Part shown: positions 39,208 through 51,326 of the stretch, piece by piece
Layout: every line of letters starts with the position of its first letter
How positions within the stretch are numbered: the first letter of the stretch is position 1
Assembly (NCBI GenBank): GCA_963995525.1
Contig: OZ023213.1
Span: 13,887,469 to 13,951,468 of the forward strand
Direction: 5' to 3'
From: Escarpia spicata
Taxonomy: Eukaryota; Annelida; Polychaeta; Sabellida; Siboglinidae
Length of the DNA stretch: 64,000 nt
Translations under genes and position numbers: made by a program
Notes under the pieces: generated by a model
Database searches by the model: none
The model's input: the letters and a program-made list of their open reading frames with translations, nothing else
Told to the model about the DNA's origin: nothing

Positions 39208-42200
39208 CTAGTTGCACTTTCCACAGACCGTTCTGGTTCTCACACAGACGTGTCTTCTGCAGCAGAAGTAGGGGCGGCGACGGGGACAACGCCGATTGAC
39301 AACCGCGAATCCGCCCTCGCACTTCACGTAACCGCCGCACCCTCCGTTTCCGCACACAGACGGCTGGTAGCCATCGCCCCTCTCGCAGAATACCTCGTAG
39401 CACACTGGCAACAAAAAAATTGCCTTGTATAAATCCACAATATCAACAATATTTCTGCACCTTCACGTTCCAGAAACATATATATGTAATAAGATTAAAC
39501 GAGCAGCAAAAAGTGCTTATTATACAGAAATGCTAGAATAACGTAAGCACAATATAAAAGAAACATGGGATGTATTACGACAAGCAATACATAAACAAAA
39601 AGAATTCGCCAAACTACCTGAAACCTTCATCATAAACGGACAAGAGAATTCAAATTTAAAACAAATTACAGAAGAATTTAATATTTTTTTCGTTGGAATA
39701 GGTAAATCGATAAGCAACTCAGTAGCTCTCCCAGTTAAGCAATTTGAAACATTGAAACTTTCCCGTAAATTTGTTCATGCAACCAACGCAGACAACAGAA
39801 ATAGAAATAATTGTACGAAAACTTAAAACAAAAAGCACTGAAGGTTTCGACGATCTATCCACTAAACTACTACAAGCGACCATACATGAAGTAGCCACTC
39901 CGCTTGAGCATATACTAAACCAATCCTTTGTCACGGGAATTGTTCCTGAAAACTTAAAAACTGCAAAAGTCATTCCCGTCTTCAAATCATGTAACAATAA
40001 ACTGTTCAACCATTATAGACCTATAAGTATTCTACCCACGATTTCTAAAATAATGGAAAAAATCGTATGCAATAGATTAATAATGTTCTTAGAAAAATAT
40101 AACATTTTGTATAAACATCAATATGGGTTTCGTGCAAAGCATTCTACTATTCAACCAATACTACACCTGCTGAAAGATATTGCAGAGGCAAACGATAAAA
40201 TAACAAAAGACCTCACATTGGCTGTGTTTCTGGACCTTTCAAAGGCATTCGACACAATAAACCATGATATTTTACTATACAAACTAAACTTTTATGGAAT
40301 TCGGGGAATAAGCAATAAATGGTTTGCAAGTTATTTATCAAATCGAAAACAATATACTGAGATACACAAATGTCAATCATCTCCAAAAAACATAATAAGT
40401 GGAGTGCCCCAAGGATCCATACTTGGACCAATCTTATTTTTAATTTATATCAATGATATAACTAACTCTACGTCTCTGAATCTATTATCTTTTGCAGATG
40501 ACACAACTGTATACCAATCAGGTCCTCATATTGATACTTTAATTGACAGCGTAAACCAAGAATTAATACATTTGTACGATTGGCTTTGTGCCAATAAATT
40601 GTCATTAAATATAAAAAAGACAAACTTTTGCATATTTAGTCCACCGAATAGCAAATACCAGGTAAATAACTGTATTCAGATAAACAGTGAAATAATTAAT
40701 CATGTTGGAAAGGATGACAAAGAAGAATCGGTGAAGTTCTTAGGAATACATATTGATAAACATTTAACATGGAAAAAACATATCAACATAATCAGTTCTA
40801 AATTATCTAGAGCAATTTTTGCAATTAATAGAATGAAACATTTTTTGCCACGCAGTGATTTAAAAACTCTATATTATACCTTGATTCAAAGTCACTTAAC
40901 TTACGGTGTACAAGCATGGGGCAATGGAAATACCATAAGAAAGATAGAAATATTACAAAAACGCGCTATACGAATAATTAACAAAAAAAGATATAGAAGC
41001 CACACCGATCCTATCTTTAAATCTGAAAAAATACTTAAAATCACTGATATTCACAGGATGCATGTCTCACTATTTATGTATGATTATCACCATAATACAC
41101 TGCCTAAATCCTTCAAACACTATATACCAAAAAAGAATCTAGCCACTAACACCAGAATTACTAGACAACGTAACCTCTTATATAGAGAGAAGCCCAGAAC
41201 ACATTTTTCATCTAAATTACCTAAACACCATTTTATAAAACTATGGAATAATCTCGATTATAAGTTACAAAACGTCAAATCCAGACAACAAATTAAATTT
41301 GTATTATCCAATCAATATCTAGACAACTATCTTAGCCACGTGCACTGCCTAAATCCCAGATGTGCGGAGTGCAATTAAATATTTGTTTACTTTATATATT
41401 AATGTTTGGATCCGCACAAATTTCTTATAATTGTTTTGTAACAGTAATTTCCTACAATAATTCGTTTCTCTCTCCATCGCATCCCCAGTCCGTTGTCAGT
41501 CCGTTGTCATACAAAAGATATCATATACTCGTGATAATCATCATATACGTATGCGTAAATATAATTCGAAATATATGTTTATGGGGTCACAGGAAGATGG
41601 CATATTACATGCCATGTGACCACCATGCAACACAACTTTATTTTTAAACGGTTGTTTTGTGTATGTATACTGCTATGTTGTTGTTGTTGCAAAATAAATT
41701 GATTTGATATGGGTTTTTTCTCTCAAAACGTGAACATTATCATGTCGTCAGTTATGTGTCAACATAACTAAGTCGTCAACAGTATGTGAAGATTTCCATG
41801 TCATCACCAATAGGTGGACATTGTCATGCTCACGTGAAGTGTATATTATAACTGTGTTTCAGTGTTTCAGTACATCTATTTCAACGACAAACTTAAATAC
41901 AAACATCGGTTACACAGTATCACGCGTATGATTATTATTTCCCTAAGCTAGGCACAGAGTAATGCCAGGTATAGAGCGATCGACTCACGGCATTTGCGTT
42001 TCCATGCGTTGAAGACCTCATTGGGGTGACAAGTCCTTTCGGACAAGACTCCGTTCTCACAGTGGTAGTAGAAGGGACGGGGGTTATCTAAAGACGGGTA
42101 GTCTCCGTCAGGCTTGCCATAGCAAGAGTCCTGGCATTGTCCTGCAAATGGCAGATGTATGCACACGTTAAAGATGTGTTGCCGTTGCATAAAAAATCTT

Positions 42201-43349
42201 TAAGGACACGTGCAAAACAAGATGAAGTGTTGACGTTATGTAAAAACTGTACGTGTCAAGACATTGTGACCATAAATACATCGGCTCTTATCCACTTACT
42301 TCTACATAATCATGTCGGGTAAACAATGGCTAGTATATGAAAACAGTAATAAAATCGGTTAACCGTCACAAAAAAGGTTTGTCGCTGTAAAAGAAAACCA
42401 TATCGAAGTTTATTACTCATGGATTAGATTCAAAATATGTATTCCTGTGCGCATCCAGTATAGCATTATAACTATTGTAACATGTTACGTCCTACCAGAG
42501 CTGTCACCTGTTATTGTATGCAATAGCAGAACAATGTTGTGTTCGTGTTTAATACTCACCACATCTGCCCTTGATGAGACATCGGTTGTTTCCAGAGCAG
42601 TACTTGTATGTAATTATGTACCTACGACAAACGTAGTAACGTTGACAAGGGCCGCAGAATGATGGATATGGTCCATCTGATTTTCCTTTGCAAGTGTCAT
42701 CGCATCCTGTGAGATGCAAAACAAAACATGTAATGTATTGTTATCAATGCATGGTGTGTTGTTTAATTGTAATTCATTTTAATTCTTTTTACAAAAGGGC
42801 ATTGGGTGTTTTGAATTGTAATTACGTTAATTGCAAGCAAAGCTGTATCAATGGTATCTTCTAGTAGTGTGTGTGATTGACACTACTATATCTTGACATT
42901 TAAGTGTTGATTATTATCTCTAAGTATACGTTATATCAATGTATAGAAGTTCATATGATTACATGTCGGTACCGACCTGTTAGCCCCGTGTAACATGAAC
43001 ATTAGTAAGAAGCCGGATTATGTGGCAGGTAACCTGATCAAAATGGTCCATGCAGACTACCGAAGAGACCAGAATCGGAGAAACACCAAGGCGGCAATTA
43101 AAGGAGGAGACTACTGCTGATATGAGAAGTGTGCGAAAAGAGGAATTTTATAATTGCGGGAATAAACGAAATGTGAATAGAGGGTTGCTGATATGGAGCA
43201 GTGGAGAGCAACAACAGATAGAGAAGTACACCAATATTATATATAAGCCTAACCCATGTACACAAGAACCACGGCGAAGAGCAAGATGTCTTACCTTGCA
43301 CAGCGACGCCGATGGCAACCACCATCAGGGCAACGAGAATCTTCGACAT
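39208..43349 (-). CDS. Secreted three-module CBM14-like cysteine-rich protein (38-44 kb gene)
   Basis: Coding exons are 43295-43349 (signal), 42560-42706 (module 1), 41989-42141 (module 2) and 39208-39404 (module 3, TAG at 39208). Spliced length is 552 nt, 183 residues, phase 1 throughout. It starts 'MSKILVALMVVAIGVAVQG'. Module 1 contains 'DGPYPSFCGPCQRYYVCRR'; module 2 'GDYPSLDNPRPFYYHCENG' and 'HPNEVFNAW'; module 3 'GGYVKCEGGFAVVNRRCP' and 'YFCCRRHVC'. 24 Cys lie outside the signal, an even number compatible with full disulphide pairing. Module 2 best fits the CBM14/peritrophin-A pattern. The last intron of the coding part is 2.58 kb because a LINE has inserted antisense. The gene is divergent from the 46-51 kb gene. 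Chitin binding is inferred from the modules, not shown. Confidence 0.9.
39480..41705 (+). mobile_element. 5'-truncated LINE inside an intron of the 38-44 kb gene
   Basis: Lies between module exons 2 and 3 of the minus-strand gene, in opposite orientation. It starts within the linker upstream of the reverse transcriptase ('RKHNIKETWDVLRQAIHKQK' after a stop), lacks the endonuclease and ends in 'AATAAATTGATTTGATAT' near 41691-41709, a simple tail. Its long open frame suggests a younger insertion than the other LINEs here. Confidence 0.88.
39771..41378 (+). pseudogene. Open 535-codon reverse transcriptase frame of a truncated LINE
   Basis: Contains 'LTLAVFLDLSKAFDTINH' (motif A), 'ISGVPQGSILGPILFLIYI' (motif B), 'LSFADDTTVYQSG' (catalytic DD) and 'VKFLGIHIDKHLTWKKHI', then the thumb and C-terminal domain with 'YRSHTDPIF' and a final 'CLNPRCAECN'. 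The whole RT and C-terminal part is uninterrupted. Upstream coding continues in another frame with a TAA, and the endonuclease is missing, so it is a fragment of ORF2. Jockey/CR1-group clade; finer placement needs a tree. Confidence 0.88.
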
Positions 43350-43819
43350 GGTTGCAGAAAGTCTTAAACAGATTAAAGACATACTTTGTGCGCAAACATC
43401 ATATGAGGTATACCTTATTATATTGTTCGTGTAAATCAAGAATGAGATATGTTCTATGTAATCAGTGCAATATGTGGAATTAGTATGATATGGAAATAGT
43501 ATTTACATTTTTTAAAGAATTTGTTTAATTATATAAGTATTTTTACTTCAAAGTATATATTTTCGAACTTTTCTTTTATGCCCGTTATATTGGTATATTA
43601 TTAGATTTCGATAATAATCCTTTGTTATAGTCTGTCGCAGACATTATGAGGAGCAAAACGATGTATTATATCAATGTGAATATATTTACTTTTGGAGGAA
43701 ATGCACATAGACGTTAAAATTAAGAAATATTTGCATGTCTGGACATCAGAACATTTTCCGTTGTTACCAGACAAATGCATATGTTTCATCTACCCGAATA
43801 CACTGTTTAGCGCACTTAC

Positions 43820-43888
43820 CCTACTAGAGACGACGAATGACCTTCTCTTGAACAGCTGGTGATAGTTGCTGCGTCTCATCGCCTTATA
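43820..43888 (-). promoter_or_regulatory. TATA box and non-coding exon 1 of the 38-44 kb gene
   Basis: TATAAG at 43883-43888; exon 1 contains CAGCTG (43853-43858) and AGGTCA (43838-43843) and ends at a GTAAGT donor (43814-43819). The next exon (43295-43362) starts after an AG and carries the ATG at 43347-43349. Confidence 0.8.
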
Positions 43889-46392
43889 TTCTTCTTTCAA
43901 GACATCAGTCAATTCTGGTCGAATTCATCCTACATCTGCACTGCCAAGGGTGTCAGTGATTAGTTGCTAACCCCACAAATTTGACTCATTTGGGTGTGTA
44001 ACGTGAATGCGTAGCACGACTGAGCTCTGACGACTGCTGGCTTCGAGCGCACAACATGCACGCTAACACGCAATATATTAACTATAAAAACGCATGCATT
44101 TATCAAACAGTTTCGCAAACTTCGATACGCAGTTTTCGCAGTAATATATATATATATATAATGTATATATATTTCAAATGCTTCAGATGATATTTTGTTT
44201 TCAATTAGAGGTCTATACATTTCCGAATACTATAACAGTGCACCTTTATATATTACATACCAAATACCTACGCCTAGTGAACGTTGAACAAGTATTTGTG
44301 TTTATGGTATTACAGTTAGATAACTGTCATTCCGGTCTTGTTCCAGACGTGCGTATTTACTTGGACGGAATGTGATCTTCTTGGACTAAGACAATTACGA
44401 AGTATTAAGTACACACAAAAAAGATGCAATTAAGAGCATCAGCGACTGGGCATGGAACAAATAGTTGAAGAAGTGTAGGAAGCTTCCATTGTGCCACCGT
44501 GCGTGTATGAGTTAAGGACTCCTACATAGATGAGGATAAACTACAGGAACCATAGGCCAACAACGGATATGGAGACAGGTAGAAGACGGAAGACAGCATG
44601 ACGAGTTTAAATGATGGCTGTATTGAGAATAACAAAAACATCACGAAAGACAAGTTATTTGAAGAAGGAGATTAGCATGATCGAAATATATTGCGATCGA
44701 CAAACAGTGTTAAAGTATATATTGAAAGAGCAGGGTAGTATTGAGAGAGAGATATATTGAAATGTATCTACTAAAGAGCATAAACATACAACCGCGGTAG
44801 AAATTGAAAAAAGACCACGACATATGGATATGCTTCGCCGAGAGGTTGGAACAACCGAATGCGTGATGCACCAACCCACGCGAAATCAACGAACATAAAA
44901 AGAAGCAGTTATACATTGAGCAGACATTAGCACAGTAGGAGAGCGTCTGCCCTTTCAAGCAAGACGTCGGAGGTGCCACTTAACAACGATTTTTATTTTT
45001 TTATTTGAACTTTGCATGTTTCTGTAAAGCTAATATGTGATTCACCTTTGTGTAATAGCAAACAGGTAGAATGTCACATTTTATGCTATAGTAGGGTGAT
45101 TAGGTTATATTATAAATGCACCATTTATTCTGCATTGCAGCAATTCTGCGGATAATTAGCCGAGAAGCGACAAGTTTGGATGGGGTAAAGGGTATCATCT
45201 ACCCAGGTATACGATCTTCTACACGAAATTGTGCATTATTTGAATACATTTGTTTTACATTCATACGTATGTTGTTATGCGTTACACACATTTGCAATTG
45301 TATTATTTGCTTGAGAATCATCTGGCCTTTTAACATTTGAATACCACTGTGTATTTTATTGCGTCTGCTATCTAAGCTGTCATTACCGTAAATGTTAACT
45401 CAGCTCCTCCTCTACTGCGTATCCAATGTTAGCCCGATCAATCAAAACACCGACCTTTTATAAATATTTGTCATGTTCCCCGCAACTGTGCAGCTCGAGC
45501 CTGGTTATAATTTTCTTTTGGCGCAGTGTACTCCTCCTGCGTCCATAAGGTGCGTGATCAACCTCATAGTGCGTGACATATTAACGACAATGCCAGATCT
45601 ACTCGTCTACTTCAAGAAAACATCGCGTGTCACGAATCAACTCAAACATTGCTGTGTGTCAACGTAACATCGTGCATAAACATTATTTCAGGTGGGCGGT
45701 GATTTGAATAAATATACGTGGGATTATTCACGAATTACATAACTTTAATCTTTAAACTTTAAACATAACTGCAATAAGAGTAATCGTATAACACATCGAA
45801 TACACGGTTTTAATATATGTATAGGCTTTCCACCATGACCAGTAGAGCAAAATGATCTATAGAAATCTCATAAAAGTATATGAAATCAGATTTCTGTATT
45901 TTATTTACTCATAGATGAATATACCACACAAATAAGGATTCTTTCGCGGAGTGAGAGTTGTTCCCGATTATTCGACTTAAGACATTTCGTCAAATGACTA
46001 CCTCTGTTTTGCCTTACTTACACTTAAATACAATGCAAACCGTAATGGTTGTTGAGCACAACCACAGCAGTGTTCGAATAATGTAGTGTTACGATAGTGA
46101 CACGGTTGGTAATTGTCGTAGCATTAAACAGCTACATGTTCAGAAGAACGTAATTGACATTTTTGCACTTTATCATTAACTACTCTTTACGTGTTGTTCG
46201 AGCAAGACAACTCGAAAACAAGCACGCTTGCTGTTAACAAATTGCCGATGACGCCACTGGTGTCGATCAACTGACGTTATGCGGAGTGACGCTATCAACA
46301 AAGTTGAGATGACAGCTGGGCTGATACCTCACTAGCTCGCACTCCCACGTTTACTTCGAGTCGCCCACAGTTGATTTATGTGAATAAAAGGG
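43889..46392. other. Intergenic region between two divergent family genes
   Basis: About 2.5 kb separates the TATA boxes of the 38-44 kb gene (minus) and the 46-51 kb gene (plus). It holds a short TA tract near 44142-44160 and a possible truncated SINE head near 44930-44980. No convincing coding exon is seen. Shared regulatory elements could lie here but none is identifiable by eye. Confidence 0.55.
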
Positions 46393-46462
46393 TATATAAG
46401 TTTACATGTAGCCAGTGCAATTCACCAACTGTTCAAGTGAAGGTCATCGTAGTCTCCAGCAG
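46393..46462 (+). promoter_or_regulatory. TATA box and non-coding exon 1 of the 46-51 kb gene
   Basis: TATATAA at 46393-46399, then exon 1 with E-box CAACTG (46426-46431) and AGGTCA (46441-46446), ending CAG|GTACGC at 46462/46463. The acceptor at 47019-47021 leads to the signal exon. Confidence 0.8.
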
Positions 46463-46676
46463 GTACGCATATATATAGTTATATTTCGTAACAGTAGAGA
46501 ATTTCAAAACAGGAAACCAGGCACACATATGTGTGTTCCATGTATATGTGATTCTGCAACGATTATTTTGTTTAATATTTTTTGTTGGAAACATATTAAT
46601 CAAACTATAATTAATTATACCAGGATTGCCTTCCACATGCCCAAGCATGTTTTGGATGCATTTTAAGTAATTTATA

Positions 46677-46812
46677 CAGTAGAACCTCGCCGTACGGTCA
46701 CCTCGGTAATACAGCCACCTCACCATTAAGGTCACCCTGGAACAGACGCAAATTCGCAATACAGGTCACTTTTTCTCAATACCGGGGTGACCTTATTAGG
46801 AAGGTTCAACTG
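46677..46812. mobile_element. Pogo/Tigger-like MITE, 136 bp
   Basis: Ends are inverted: 'CAGTAGAACCT' at the left and the complement of 'CAGTTGAACCT' at the right, flanked on both sides by TA, the target of Tc1/mariner-group elements. It is too short to encode a transposase. It lies in intron 1 of the 46-51 kb gene. Confidence 0.75.
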
Positions 46813-47038
46813 TACAGGAGTTTAGAGAGTTTTGTATCGAATACTTAAGGCTGCTAGACCATTGATGCGCACTGTTCTCTTTGACATACGTGTTGTTCAG
46901 TAGCTGCATTGATGCTGTTTACAAATATACAAAGCACTATAAAAATATAAAAGATACTATACTAATATAAATATATGAATTACAATCTAACTTATATCAA
47001 TATGGACATTTTTCATTTCAGGCAGCATCTTTACTGTC

Positions 47039-50000
47039 ATGATGTCGAAGCTTCTCGCAGCCCTGGTGGTGCTCAGCGTCACCTACGCCGTGCGAGGTAA
47101 AGCAGCAATGTTTCAACTATGTATGAATTAGTTTCGTCACTTTAATTCCGCATATTGCACAATGTTGAAATGTATATATGCACGTGTGTCCGTATACAGG
47201 ATGGTTGGCGTGACCTATACAGTGTTTCGAAATTGTATAGTACATACAAAACTGTTTATCTTAAGGTAGTGACAACCAGACGATCCACCACGAACGATTA
47301 TAGCAGAAAATAAGTTGTAAACTACAGAAAAGTCTTCATGATGCATATAATAATCAGGTAACGTTTATTTGTTCAGAAATATTCCTGCGTAGTGCTGCGT
47401 TAGTTAATTCTAGTTTTTCAAAGTAAATCGCCTCGAAAATGAATGTGTTAGTGGCGGAGTAGTATTATAAAACATGGCAGCAATTTATGCGTATGTTCGA
47501 AGCAAATATAAATTTCAGTATAAGGTCGGTCCTCTAGAAGATAGTGCTGGAAATAAAACAGCAGAAGTATTCTTAATGGCAGAAGACCTGAATGAGTATT
47601 TTACTTCGGTGTTTACCAGGGATGATATTAGTTCACTGCCAGTACCAAAGGCTAAGTTCTAGGGGGCAGAATCAGACAATTTAGGACACTTAATTTTAAA
47701 ACGGAAATGGTAGCTACGAACATAAGGGCTATGGAGGATAATAAATCACCTGGAGTAGATGGGATTCCGCCCAAATTACTACTGGAAATTGTAGAACGAA
47801 TTAGCATACCGATTGCATCAGTTTTCAATTTGTCATTAGAAGAAGGAGTGTTTCCTTTAGAATGAAAAGAAGCAAACATGATACCTTTATTTTAAAAATA
47901 TTCGAGAAACACGTCAGCCAACAATAGTCCAGTGAGTTTAAACATTAGTTATTTGCAAATTAATTGAAAGACTAATTAAAGACCACGTGGTGGATTTTTT
48001 TTTAAACATAACTTGATAAACCCATTTCGACATGGGTTTCTAAAAGCGTGTTCATGCTTAAGAAATATGTTATGTTTTTGGAAGATATCACTAGGTGGTT
48101 AGACGAGGGATCTCCAGTAGATATCATCTACTTGGATTTGTAAAAAGCTTTCGACAAATGCCACAGCAAAGTTTACTGCTTAAACTAAAAGCCCGTGGTA
48201 TAGGAAATGGTATAATTTACTGGATAGAAAAATGGCTGATTGATAGAAAACAACGGGTGGTAGTTGATGGGGGACTTCAAACTGAAATCAGCTTTGAGTG
48301 GGGTACCACAGGGATCGGTACTGGGACCTATATTATTCTTAATATATATATATATATACAGGGCCCCTGTATAATCAACGATTTGGACGATGTGTTAAAA
48401 TTTGCGGATGATACAAACGTTTTTAGAAGGATTAGAAGTGATGAAGATAGACAGCATTTACAAGATGATCTTGACAGGTTGATCAAATGGTCTGGCAAGT
48501 GGCAAATTTGGTGACATGTAAATGCCTCCACACAGGACATGGGAACGAAGATGTACAATGTACAATGGGCGGTATTGTACTAAGTACTACTATAAAAGAA
48601 AATGACTTAGGGTTAACCAGTTGTGCTGATATGAAAGTTTCAGAGCAGTGCGGAATTGCAGCTTTAAAGGGAAATCAAATTATTGGATTAGTTAGGCGAA
48701 ATATAGCGTATAAGGAAAACATTACTAATGAGATAGCGGTACAAAACAATAGTTAGGCCTCATTTAAAATATTGTATACACGCATGGAGGCCATATTGCA
48801 AGAATGACATTGATATGCTAGAGAGAGTACAGAGGAGAGCGACTAAAATTATACCAAAACTGAGGGATCTTAGTTATGAAATACGCCTAAGAAAATGTAG
48901 TTTAACAACACTAGAGACCAGGATATTGAGATGAGATCAGATAGAAGTGTCTAAAATATTGAGTGGTTATGAAAATATTGATAGACATATTTTTTTTCAG
49001 TTAAGAAAGATAGAACGACTAGAGGACATGGCGTTACATTAGTAAAGGAGCAGTGTAAATTATATATACGAAAGTTCTAATTTTCACAAAGGACTGTAAA
49101 TGAATGGAACAGTTCATCTGTTGATTGTGTGTGTGCTAGTAGCGTGAATTTGTTTTTAAAATAAAATCGACACATACCTCAGAAGGGCGGGATACACGTA
49201 AATAAAATGGTTGGACTCGCGATAATCCAACGGGCTTCCTTGTCCACCTGCCATCTATAGAGTTAATCATATGGGTGGCATTCTTGTTAAATCTTGTCTT
49301 GTTAAATCTTGTCATAGCTGCCCCATGGCATCAATCAAACTATACCTTTGCAATTGTTGGAGTTGGCGATTGTGTTCGCTATCGTCCCTGTCGGTGTTAT
49401 GCAGGTATGAACAATTGCGTCACGGCGTGTGTAATATGAACAGCACGGATGTAGTGCAAAGCTCGTATTGCAGGTGTTTTGTTATAATATACTATCCAAA
49501 ATATATTTGAACAGCTTGCTCGGATTCGTGCGTCGGCAGACGAAATGGCGCTTGCTACCCCTCTTTCTGCGGTCCATGCAACTACTACTACAAGTGTGTC
49601 CGGGAGATCGCTGTCTACAAATGGTGCCGTAAGGCCAACTATTGCATCATCAACGGACGTTGTCGTGAGTACCACGAATTGACATTACTAAACCACCAAA
49701 TCACGTAGCTATAACATAGTACTCTGTTAGCATTCCGTTGAAGTGATGTTTTACTTTTTCTTCGTTAGTTTCGCCTGTAGCTTAGCTGTCCAAACAATTG
49801 CGTTTGATACTTATATGAACAAAGCTCAATTGAAATGTCTACACTTGCTATTGAACAAATAGTTCCTCTTAATGTATTATTCCAACCTACAGCGAAATAC
49901 ATGATGGTGAAATACAACTTAAAACCGTCATGTTATTATTCGGTTGCAGCGATGTTTTAGAGTATTTTGATATTGACGGTTGTATTTCATGGAATGTGTT

Positions 50001-50714
50001 GTTAAGTGGCGGAACTGATATCGTCCTGTTTCGTGACTGTAGGACGTTGCGGTGACAGTTGCGAGCTCAGACCGGACGGTGTGTATCCTTCGGTGAACAG
50101 ACCTCGCCCCTACTACTACCAGTGTGAGGGCGGTCAGCTCTACTACCGCGAGTGTCAGCCCTTCCAGATTTTCAACGCATGGACCAGGAAATGCCGTGAG
50201 TGACATATTTGTGCACATCAGTGTGTTATATACGTGCATTACCCTCTTTACTAAATAAGATGAGGTATATGTCTATTTAATCGTGATTCATTTTAAATCG
50301 CATTTATGACTCTCCATACGAACGGAAGGCATACTTATTTCTTTGTTTTTGTTTTTATTCAAATCCAATACCATCGCAACCACAACCACCGCCGCCATCA
50401 TCACCAACACAACAACATTATGTTTGCTACTGCGGCAAATTGAACTAATTTACTGTGTTGTCAAACAGTATTAGGCGTACAATCATGTTAACATCTGTAA
50501 TACTTCAGAATGCTTCGAGGGCGCTTGCCTGCACGGAGATGGGTGGAGAGCGTCCTTCTGCCGAGGCAAGGGTTGGCGTGTGCTCTGCAGCGGTGGCTTC
50601 GCAAGGCGATACTGGCAATGCCCACGACCCCGTCCCTACGTGTGCTGCGTCACCTACCAGTGCGTGTCCAGCTGTAGCGCGTACTATGGACGTGGTCGTT
50701 GTTGCCGCAATTAG
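47039..50714 (+). CDS. Secreted three-module CBM14-like cysteine-rich protein (46-51 kb gene)
   Basis: Coding exons are 47039-47096 (signal), 49515-49664 (module 1), 50043-50195 (module 2) and 50509-50714 (module 3, TAG at 50712-50714). Spliced length is 567 nt, 188 residues, all introns phase 1. Two ATGs in tandem (47039 and 47042) precede 'SKLLAALVVLSVTYAVRG'; the second matches the paralogues' start. Module 1 has 'YPSFCGPCNYYYKC', module 2 'RPRPYYYQCEGGQLYYREC' and 'FQIFNAW', module 3 'GGFARRYWQCPRPRPYVCC' and ends in two adjacent Cys. It is the most divergent complete member: an extra Cys in module 1 (25 in all outside the signal) and a module 3 nine bases longer. Intron 2 holds a MITE-free but 1.85-kb LINE insertion. 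Extracellular chitin binding is inferred. Confidence 0.9.
47465..49320 (+). mobile_element. CR1-like LINE, 5'-truncated copy in intron 2 of the 46-51 kb gene
   Basis: Starts at the equivalent of 13112 in the long copy and runs to the common 3' end ('CTTGTTAAATCTTG' repeats, 49285-49315). 'KFADDTNVFRRI' (near 48400-48435) is the catalytic motif. A short TA tract (48345-48360) interrupts motif B and many stops occur. It is in the same orientation as the host gene. Confidence 0.88.
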
Positions 50715-50924
50715 AGGCCTGACGATAGAATTAGAGCGCAAGAGAGAGATTCACAGGTGAATAAACATCGATCTCTACATGCTAGGGTGTAATATCATAG
50801 TGTTTGTGTGTGTGTGGGGGGGTTGGGGGTTGGAGATGGTTGTGTGTATGTGTGTATATACTGTATAGATTCGCAACATTTTGATATACATACGTACACA
50901 CATACGTGCATACATGCGTACACG

Positions 50925-51055
50925 CGTGCACACACGCACACACGCACACACGCACACACGCACACACGCACACACGCACACACGCACACACGCACACACG
51001 CACACACGCACACACGCACACACGCACACACGCACACACGCACACACGCATACAC
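50925..51055. repeat. (GCACACAC)n minisatellite in a 3' UTR intron
   Basis: About 16 copies of an 8-bp unit. It lies inside the intron 50757-51326 of the 46-51 kb gene, flanked by looser CA/TA-rich repeats. Confidence 0.95.
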
Positions 51056-51326
51056 ACATACACACATACATTCATACATACATACTTGCATAGATACACG
51101 TAAACCCATGCACATAGGCACTCATGTACATACACGTGCGCATAGAAACACAACCGATACTTCACACCAGGGAAATACAAAAACGTGTACGTACTTGCAA
51201 CAACATACAATCACGAGAGTCCATATGCAAACATGCACGCACGCATAGACGTACATACTATACACATACAAACACATTATCGAAACCGTACGACGTACAT
51301 TGCATACGTCACCTTCGATGATGCAG

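Noticed and set aside
43098..43439. 113-codon minus-strand frame starting upstream of the signal peptide
   Set aside because: It contains the real signal exon but reads through the splice donor and acceptor on both sides; the paralogues show the exon is 43295-43362.
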